DNA of 8,350 nt from an uncultured Burkholderiales bacterium (GTDB lineage: Bacteria > Pseudomonadota > Gammaproteobacteria > Burkholderiales > Burkholderiaceae_C): NCBI GenBank assembly GCA_903871865.1, contig CAIQIL010000562.1, positions 1 to 8,350 of the forward strand. The letters are read 5' to 3'. Under the pieces are notes generated by a model, which was not told the origin of the DNA, made no database searches, and worked only from the letters and a program-made list of their open reading frames with translations. The position numbers and the translations under genes were made by a program. Of the stretch, positions 1 to 4,447 are shown piece by piece; the stretch's first letter is position 1; every line of letters begins with the position of its first letter.

Positions 1-890
1 TCAACGTTTTCGAGCACCGCGATGGCATCGTCGGTCAGCACCGCCAGCGAGCAGTACAGCGACACCAGGTAGGACGCGATGGCCTTGTGGTTGATGCCCA
101 TGAAGCGCACGGCCAGGCCGGGGCTTTGGGCGCCCGGCAGGTCAGGCTGGTACAGGCCCACCACGCCCTGGCGGCTTTCGCCCGTGCGGATCAGCAGGAT
201 CTTGGTCTTGTTGTCCTCGATCTGGATCTTGTCGCACGGGATCAGCGGGATGCCGCGCCAGGTGATGAACTGCGAGCCGAACAGCGACACCGTGGGCGGG
301 GGCACGCCACGGCGGGTGCACTCGCGGCCAAAGGCGGTGATGGCCAGCGGGTGGGCCAGGAAGAAACCGGGCTCCTTCCACACCTTGCTCAGCAGCTCGT
401 CGAGGTCGTCGGGCGTGGGCGCGCCGGTGCGGGTCTTGATGTGCTGGTGCGGCGCGATGCTGTTGAGCAGGCCGTATTCCTTGTTGTTGATCAGCTCGGC
501 TTCCTGGCGCTCCTTGATGGTCTCGATGGTCAGGCGCAGCTGCTCGGCGATCTGGTTGTAGGGCTTGGAGTACAGGTCCGACACGCGGGTGTGCACGTCC
601 AGCACCGTGTTCACGGCCGACAGCAGGTACTCGCGCGGGTTCTCGATGTAGTCGACGAAGGTCTGCGGCAGTTCGCGCTCGTCGCGGCCCGAACAGTCCA
701 CCGTCACGCTGGACGCGTCCTTGACCTTGTTGACGCGGTAGATGCCGGCCTCGACCGGGACCCACTGCAGCAGGTGGGTCAGCCAGCGCGGCGTGATCGT
801 GCCCATCTGCGGCACGGTGCGGGTGGCGATGGCAAGTTGCCGCGCGGCGATGTCGCCCAGGGCGGTGCTGTTTTCGTGGTTGTTGGCCAT
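1..890 (-). CDS. srpI: Family 2A encapsulin shell protein (SrpI/MMPI type), 3' end cut by window edge
   Basis: This is the capsid protomer of a family 2A encapsulin, an HK97-fold protein that in characterised members self-assembles into a 60-subunit T=1 compartment in the cytoplasm, enclosing a cysteine desulfurase. 296 residues are visible; relatives run about 305-325, so only the C-terminal tip is missing. Recognisable family blocks are DYIENPREYLLSAVNTVLD (80-98), the long helix EQLRLTIETIKERQEAELIN (116-135), KVWKEPGFFLAHP (169-181), FGSQFITWRGIPLIPCDK (204-221), RTGESRQGVVGLYQP (235-249) and the C-terminal helix before LTDDAIAVLENV (285-296). No cyclic-nucleotide-binding domain is inserted, which argues against family 2B. 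The ATG start has a good Shine-Dalgarno sequence. It lies 43 bases downstream of a serine acetyltransferase gene, the hallmark partner of this family. Assignment rests on remembered family motifs; assembly and cargo are inferred. Confidence 0.9.
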   Translation of the reverse strand, partial: MANNHENSTALGDIAARQLAIATRTVPQMGTITPRWLTHLLQWVPVEAGIYRVNKVKDASSVTVDCSGRDERELPQTFVDYIENPREYLLSAVNTVLDVHTRVSDLYSKPYNQIAEQLRLTIETIKERQEAELINNKEYGLLNSIAPHQHIKTRTGAPTPDDLDELLSKVWKEPGFFLAHPLAITAFGRECTRRGVPPPTVSLFGSQFITWRGIPLIPCDKIQIEDNKTKILLIRTGESRQGVVGLYQPDLPGAQSPGLAVRFMGINHKAIASYLVSLYCSLAVLTDDAIAVLENV

Positions 891-896
891 GGGCCG

Positions 897-903
897 TTTC
901 TCC
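897..903 (-). promoter_or_regulatory. Shine-Dalgarno of the encapsulin gene
   Basis: The minus strand reads GGAGAAA, with the GGAG core nine bases before the ATG ending at 888. It is the only good ribosome site in the 43-base gap after the acetyltransferase gene. It supports the chosen start and independent translation of a shell protein that must be made in large copy number. Confidence 0.6.
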
Positions 904-933
904 GTGGTGGTGGGAAGTTGAGGTGGGAAGGTG

Positions 934-1869
934 TCAGCTCTGGCGGCTCAGCGCCTGGCTGACGTTGCTGTGGGGCGGCACGCTCTGCGTGAGCCAGACG
1001 TTGCCGCCGATGGTCGAACCGCGGCCGATCGTGATGCGACCCAGCACCGTGGCGCCGGCGTAGATCACCACGTCGTCCTCGACGATGGGGTGGCGCACCT
1101 GGCCCTTGAGCAGGTGGCCGTTCTCATCGGCGGGGAAGCGCTTGGCGCCCAGCGTCACGGCCTGGTAGAGGCGCACGTTCTCGCCGATCACGCAGGTCTC
1201 GCCGATGACCACGCCCGTGCCGTGGTCGATGAAGAAGCCACGGCCGATCTGCGCGCCCGGGTGGATGTCGATGCCCGTGCGGGCGTGGGCGATGTCGGCG
1301 ATCAGCCGCGCCAGCAGCGGCGTGCCCAGGCGCAGCAAGGCGTGCGCGATGCGGTGGTGCACGATGGCCGTGATGCCCGGGTAGCACAGCAGGATCTCCG
1401 ACATGCCCGTGGCCGCCGGGTCGCCTTGCCAGGCGGCCTGCAAGTCGCTGAACAGCGCACCGCGGATGTCGGGCAGTTCCTCGGCCAGCGCCCGCACGAT
1501 GGCCACCGCGCGTGGCCCCAGGTCGGCATCCTGGCTCGCATCGGCCGTGGCGTTGAACATCAGCGCGCGCCGCACATGGTCGTTCAGCATGCCCAGGGTG
1601 TCGTGCAGGGTGTGGCCGACGAAAAAGTCGATGCTCTCGTCGTTGAGGTCCGGGCGGCCGTAGTGCGTGGGGAACAGGGCGGCCGACAGGCCTTGCATGA
1701 TGTGGGTCAGCACCTCGCGCGAGGGCAACTCGCGCAGGCGACCCTGGTGGCGCACGCGGTGTGACACCTCACGCGACTCGCGCAAGGCCTTCACCACATG
1801 GGGCAGGTTCCAGCCGGAGGCTTGGGTGGGGTCGGTGTCAGGGTGTGTCATGTCGAGAGGCTGGCGCAT
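934..1869 (-). CDS. epsC: Serine O-acetyltransferase, encapsulin-associated (SrpH/EpsC type)
   Basis: It transfers acetyl from acetyl-CoA to L-serine, giving O-acetylserine, the acceptor for sulfur in cysteine synthesis (cytoplasmic). The 311 residues comprise an N-terminal helical domain (about 20-195) and a left-handed beta-helix of hexapeptide repeats (about 196-295). Aligning from memory to E. coli CysE, the active-site residues are kept: Asp150 (in QGDPA), Asp201 (in GIDIHP), His216 (in IDHGTGVVIGE) and His260 (in VRHPIVED). Between the catalytic blocks there is a longer insertion (residues 243-258) than in CysE. The protein stops soon after SVPPHSN, so it lacks the C-terminal tail that in CysE ends in Ile and docks into O-acetylserine sulfhydrylase. 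The ATG chosen has GAGAAG ten bases upstream; an in-frame ATG at 1851 is an alternative with a poorer ribosome site. It is the first gene of the encapsulin operon visible here. Confidence 0.9.
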   Translation of the reverse strand: MRQPLDMTHPDTDPTQASGWNLPHVVKALRESREVSHRVRHQGRLRELPSREVLTHIMQGLSAALFPTHYGRPDLNDESIDFFVGHTLHDTLGMLNDHVRRALMFNATADASQDADLGPRAVAIVRALAEELPDIRGALFSDLQAAWQGDPAATGMSEILLCYPGITAIVHHRIAHALLRLGTPLLARLIADIAHARTGIDIHPGAQIGRGFFIDHGTGVVIGETCVIGENVRLYQAVTLGAKRFPADENGHLLKGQVRHPIVEDDVVIYAGATVLGRITIGRGSTIGGNVWLTQSVPPHSNVSQALSRQS

Positions 1870-2099
1870 GTGCGCGTTGCTTCTCGGACTGTGCTGCTGC
1901 AGCGATCAGGCGTCCAATGCAGAGATCGCGCCTGCGCAGCCCATGCATGACATTGGCATGAGGGCATGCAGAAAACGAGGATGCCGGCGCCTCCCGCGCT
2001 TCAGGGATTCCCTCGAGTGGCAGGCTTTGCCACACTGCCTAGCGATGCCGGTCAACCAGTCGGGCCCCGAGAGCCCGCATGTGCCGGCACAGAGCACAC

Positions 2100-2105
2100 A
2101 GGGAG
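2100..2105 (+). promoter_or_regulatory. Shine-Dalgarno that sets a GTG start for the pilin-like gene
   Basis: AGGGAG lies seven bases before the GTG at 2113. The longest possible reading frame begins with an ATG at 1966, but that choice would put 70 residues before the prepilin cleavage site. Starting at 2113 gives a 21-residue basic leader, of the length expected for a prepilin or pseudopilin. Confidence 0.65.
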
Positions 2106-2112
2106 TGTCGTC

Positions 2113-2613
2113 GTGTTCCTTCGCAGAGGCCATCTTGGCCGTCCAGCTCGTTTTGCCGCGCAGCCGCAGCGCGGCATGTCCCTCATCGAGACCTTGTGTT
2201 CGCTGACCATCATGGGCACGGTGGTCGCATCGGCCATGCCGCAATTGGTTCAACTGGGCACGGAGGCGCGGGTGTCCGTCATCCAGGGCTTGTCGGGTGC
2301 GGTGCATTCGGCCAGCAACCTGGTGCATGCCCAATGCGTGGTGCAGCCCAGTTGCGCCCACCGGTCTGGCCAGGGCGTGGTGCAGGTCAGCGCGCAGCCG
2401 GTGCGCCTGCACCGTGGGTATCCCATGGGCGGTCACCATGAAGGCATCGTGGCGGCCTTGCAACTGTCGGGCTTCACCGTCCAGCACTTGGGTGACGACA
2501 CCTTGTTCATGCGCGCCGACGCCCCTGAGGCGACGGCCTGTGCCGTGCGCTACAGCGCACCCGAGGTCGATGGCGGCATCCCGAACATCGTGACCCGCAC
2601 CGACGGGTGCTGA
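2113..2613 (+). CDS. Prepilin-like protein with type IV pilin N-terminal cleavage/methylation motif
   Basis: Small pilin or pseudopilin, inserted in the inner membrane by its N-terminal helix and probably processed by a PilD-type prepilin peptidase. From the GTG start it has 166 residues. A basic leader (MFLRRGHLGRPARFAAQPQRG) ends at Gly21; cleavage before Met22 exposes MSLIE, with the conserved Glu at mature position 5 (residue 26), followed by a hydrophobic helix (about 27-46). The soluble part has Cys75/Cys81 and a C-terminal Cys143...Cys166 pair, with Cys166 the last residue. This resembles the disulfide-bounded D-loop of type IV pilins and the many small Burkholderiales pilin-like proteins ending in GC. 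No other pilus or type II secretion genes are visible, so it is an orphan: minor pilin, FimT/GspH-like pseudopilin or uptake pilin are all possible. It diverges from the acetyltransferase gene and converges with the hydrolase gene. Confidence 0.75.
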   Translation: MFLRRGHLGRPARFAAQPQRGMSLIETLCSLTIMGTVVASAMPQLVQLGTEARVSVIQGLSGAVHSASNLVHAQCVVQPSCAHRSGQGVVQVSAQPVRLHRGYPMGGHHEGIVAALQLSGFTVQHLGDDTLFMRADAPEATACAVRYSAPEVDGGIPNIVTRTDGC

Positions 2614-2636
2614 GCATGTTCCAGCGAGGCCGTGCG

Positions 2637-2651
2637 CCGACAGCTTGTCGG
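2637..2651. terminator. Possible small hairpin between convergent genes
   Basis: CCGACA and TGTCGG form a perfect 6-bp stem around a 3-base loop in the 57-base gap between the convergent pilin-like and hydrolase genes. No T-run follows on either strand, so intrinsic termination is weakly supported at best. Confidence 0.25.
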
Positions 2652-2670
2652 TCAGCGTCAGAGGCAGGTC

Positions 2671-3585
2671 TCAGGCCGTGCCCGTGCGTGCCTGAACTTG
2701 GCTTTGCGCGGCCAGCCCCTGCCGGGTGAGCTGTGCCTGCAGGAAGGGCACCACGGCTTGTGCCACCGCCTGCGGGTTGTCGGCAAAGGGGAAGTGGCCG
2801 CTGTCGGGCAGCATCACCACCTGGGCGCCAGGGAAGGTTTCCTTTTGCTGCTCGGCCAGGCGCGCGGGCAGGTAGGGGTCGGCGGCGCCCCACACCACCA
2901 GGGTCGGTGGACGGATCGGCGCGAGCATGGCCGACAGCGTCTGGCTGCGCTGCGCCAGGTCGCCCGTGGCGCGGTAGAGCTTGAGGATGGCGCGCTTCGT
3001 GCCCCAGTCCATGTCGTCGTACATGCGGTTGACGAAGGCCGGTGGCAGGCCCCGCGGCGCACCCAGCGACATCACCCAGTGGAAACCTCGGCGCGTGGTC
3101 GAGAGCTGTGCCAACTCGCCCAGCACCGGCGTGCGCCAGATGCGGGCCATCAGGTGCCAGCGGTAGCCGCGCATCACGCCGGTGTTGATCAGCGTGACGC
3201 TGGCCACGGCCATCGGGTTCAGCGCTGCCCACATCAGCCCCCAGGGGCCACCGAAATCGTGCAGCACCAGGTGCACGCGCAGCACGCCCAACTGGCGCAG
3301 GGCCTCGCCCAGGAAGGTGGCGCCGCCTTCCACCGAATACGGGTAGTTGGCCGGTTTGTCGGCCTGGCCGAAGCCGGGCATGTCGAAGGCGATGACGCGG
3401 CCCAGTGGCGAGGCGGCCTGCATCAGCTCGCGCCAGTCTTCGCAACAGCCCGGGTTGCCGTGCACGAACACCACGGCCTCGGTGGCGCGCAGATCGGCCC
3501 CACCTTGCAGCACGCGGGTGCGGATGCCGCAGGCCGTCAGTTCAGACTTCTGCAGCGGCCAGCCAGGTTGTGTCGGGATGGGCAT
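2671..3585 (-). CDS. Alpha/beta hydrolase with Asp nucleophile (haloalkane dehalogenase/epoxide hydrolase class)
   Basis: Cytoplasmic alpha/beta-fold hydrolase of 304 residues, usual length for the class, with no signal peptide. Visible motifs are HGNPG (42-46, oxyanion hole region), HDFGGPWG (109-116) where the nucleophile-elbow residue is Asp110 rather than Ser, a cap domain (about 135-215), Asp236 in WGAADPYLP as probable acid, and His264 in DSGHFPF. An Asp nucleophile places it with haloalkane dehalogenases, epoxide hydrolases and fluoroacetate dehalogenases rather than esterases. HGNP with Asn44 is dehalogenase-like, but the halide-holding Trp that normally follows the nucleophile is Phe111, so the substrate cannot be named. 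The ATG has GGAAG six bases upstream. It follows cueR on the same strand after 46 bases with no obvious terminator, so readthrough from the copper promoter is possible. Confidence 0.8.
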   Translation of the reverse strand: MPIPTQPGWPLQKSELTACGIRTRVLQGGADLRATEAVVFVHGNPGCCEDWRELMQAASPLGRVIAFDMPGFGQADKPANYPYSVEGGATFLGEALRQLGVLRVHLVLHDFGGPWGLMWAALNPMAVASVTLINTGVMRGYRWHLMARIWRTPVLGELAQLSTTRRGFHWVMSLGAPRGLPPAFVNRMYDDMDWGTKRAILKLYRATGDLAQRSQTLSAMLAPIRPPTLVVWGAADPYLPARLAEQQKETFPGAQVVMLPDSGHFPFADNPQAVAQAVVPFLQAQLTRQGLAAQSQVQARTGTA

Positions 3586-3631
3586 GGTGTGCTTCCAGCG
3601 TGATGAGGCTGTTGCACATCATGCATGCAAT

Positions 3632-4078
3632 TCAGGGCCGATGGCATCCGGGCGGGTGCGCCATGTCTGGGGGATGACCCTGGGCCAGGTCGTCCAGGAT
3701 GGGGCAGGGTGAGCGCGCGTTGCCCTGGCACTCTGCGGCCAGCCGGCTGAGCGTGCGTTTCATCGCTTCCAGTTCGTCGATGCGCTGCTGCAGTGCCGCC
3801 ACGTGGGCCGTGGCTAGCTTTTTGACGGAGGCACTGGCGCGGCGGCGGTTGCGCCACAGGTCCAGCAACTGGGCGATGTCGGCCATGCCGAAACCCAGGT
3901 CGCGCGCACGGCGGATGAAGCGCAGTGTGTGCAGCGCCGCCTCGTCGTAGAGGCGGTAGCCCGAGTCGGTGCGCGGCGCGGGCGGCAGCAGGCCCAGGCC
4001 CTCGTAATGCCGGACCATCTTGGGCGACACCCCGGTGAGGCGCGCGGCCTCCCCGATGTGCATGAGCGGCTCGCTCAT
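3632..4078 (-). CDS. cueR: CueR-like Cu(I)-responsive MerR-family activator
   Basis: Cytoplasmic copper sensor that twists MerR-type promoters (long spacer) to activate efflux genes. The 148 residues show the winged helix-turn-helix (MHIGEAARLTGVSPKMVRHYE, 6-26; SGYRLYDE, 39-46), the long dimerisation helix (about 83-116) and the metal loop Cys117-x7-Cys125 followed by PILDDL. This is the same spacing as Cys112/Cys120 of E. coli CueR. Ser82 in SASVK aligns with Ser77 of CueR, the residue typical of sensors for +1 ions (divalent sensors have Cys there). The tail holds further His and Cys (about 135-146), as in CueR. Its ATG overlaps the TGA of copZ (ATGA), suggesting translational coupling, and two matching operators lie upstream of copZ and of copA. 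A gold- or silver-responsive relative would look similar; copper is favoured by the neighbours. Confidence 0.9.
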   Translation of the reverse strand: MSEPLMHIGEAARLTGVSPKMVRHYEGLGLLPPAPRTDSGYRLYDEAALHTLRFIRRARDLGFGMADIAQLLDLWRNRRRASASVKKLATAHVAALQQRIDELEAMKRTLSRLAAECQGNARSPCPILDDLAQGHPPDMAHPPGCHRP

Positions 4079-4296
4079 GGGTTGAGCACCTCGTAACCCT
4101 CATCGGCGATGGCGGCGGCCGTGGCTTCGCGGCTGAGCTGGGTTTGCACGCTGACCTGGCCCGATGGCAGGTCCACGCGGACCTGGGCTTGGGCATCCTG
4201 GGCCAGCACGGCCTGGGTGATGGCTTTCACGCAGTGCTGGCAGCTCATGCCCTTGACCTGGAGTGCGTGGGTGCTGGGGTGGGCGGGTGTGTTCAT
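4075..4296 (-). CDS. copZ: CopZ-like copper chaperone (single HMA domain)
   Basis: Small cytoplasmic carrier that binds Cu(I) through two Cys and hands it to the CopA ATPase. It is 73 residues with a single heavy-metal-associated ferredoxin-like domain; the binding loop is GMSCQHC (Cys19, Cys22) and the domain closes with DEGYEV (66-71). The frame stays open upstream to an ATG at 4377, but that lies above the promoter elements at 4337-4369, and an ATG at 4323 lies almost at the expected transcript start. The ATG at 4296 has AAAGGA seven bases upstream and gives the normal family length. It is the first gene of the leftward copper operon and overlaps cueR by ATGA. Confidence 0.9.
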   Translation of the reverse strand: MNTPAHPSTHALQVKGMSCQHCVKAITQAVLAQDAQAQVRVDLPSGQVSVQTQLSREATAAAIADEGYEVLNP

Positions 4297-4303
4297 GGCA
4301 AGG

Positions 4304-4309
4304 TCCTTT
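4304..4309 (-). promoter_or_regulatory. Shine-Dalgarno of copZ
   Basis: The minus strand reads AAAGGA seven bases before the ATG at 4296. This decides the copZ start against the longer in-frame ATGs at 4323 and 4377. Confidence 0.65.
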
Positions 4310-4336
4310 GGGTGGCTGTTCATGTTCAGGTCCCAC

Positions 4337-4369
4337 ACGGTAAACCTTGACACCATGTCAGAGTCAAGG
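4337..4369 (-). promoter_or_regulatory. CueR-type promoter/operator of copZ-cueR
   Basis: On the minus strand, a -35 element TTGACT (4367-4362) and a -10 element TACCGT (4342-4337) are separated by 19 bases, the overlong spacer typical of MerR-family targets. The E. coli copA promoter, as recalled, has TTGACC, 19 bases, then TAACCT. The spacer ends in GTCAAGGTT. CCTTGAC and GTCAAGG form a perfect 7-bp inverted repeat 11 bases apart. Transcription would start near 4330, leaving a leader of about 35 bases before copZ. Confidence 0.7.
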
Positions 4370-4380
4370 GCCAGCATGCG

Positions 4381-4412
4381 CTTGACCCTCCCACTGTGTC
4401 AAGGTTGACACT
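4381..4412 (+). promoter_or_regulatory. CueR-type promoter/operator of copA
   Basis: A -35 element TTGACC (4382-4387) and a weak -10 element GACACT (4407-4412) are separated by 19 bases. The spacer ends in GTCAAGGTT, as in the opposite promoter, and CTTGAC/GTCAAG forms a 6-bp inverted repeat 11 bases apart. The MerR-style half-sites ACC (4385-4387) and GGT (4403-4405) are present, with a less complete dyad than the classical ACCTTCC/GGAAGGT. Transcription would begin near 4419. Confidence 0.7.
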
Positions 4413-4447
4413 GCCGACATCCCGTGTGCATCCTGACCCTCACCACC

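Noticed and set aside
87..962. Long plus-strand open frame opposite the encapsulin gene
   Set aside because: Its product is low-complexity (Arg, Ala, Val, His, Gly rich) as expected from the complement of a GC-rich gene, while the minus strand gives a recognisable protein family.
1887..1920. Possible minus-strand promoter TTGGAC, 18-base spacer, CACAGT before the acetyltransferase gene
   Set aside because: The -10 is poor and the predicted transcript start would fall on the ribosome-binding site, leaving almost no leader.
1945..1969. Three closely spaced GCATG(A/C) words upstream of the pilin-like and acetyltransferase genes, the first two 11 bases apart
   Set aside because: Could be a regulator site in the divergent region, but the words are short, the third is out of phase, and no known operator matches.
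3613..3631. TTGCA...TGCAA inverted repeat between cueR and the hydrolase gene
   Set aside because: Only five base pairs around a nine-base loop and no T-run; not enough for a terminator.
4424..4447. Earlier GTG start for CopA
   Set aside because: It lies about five bases from the predicted transcript start and has no ribosome site; the ATG at 4448 gives a normal N-terminus before the HMA domain.
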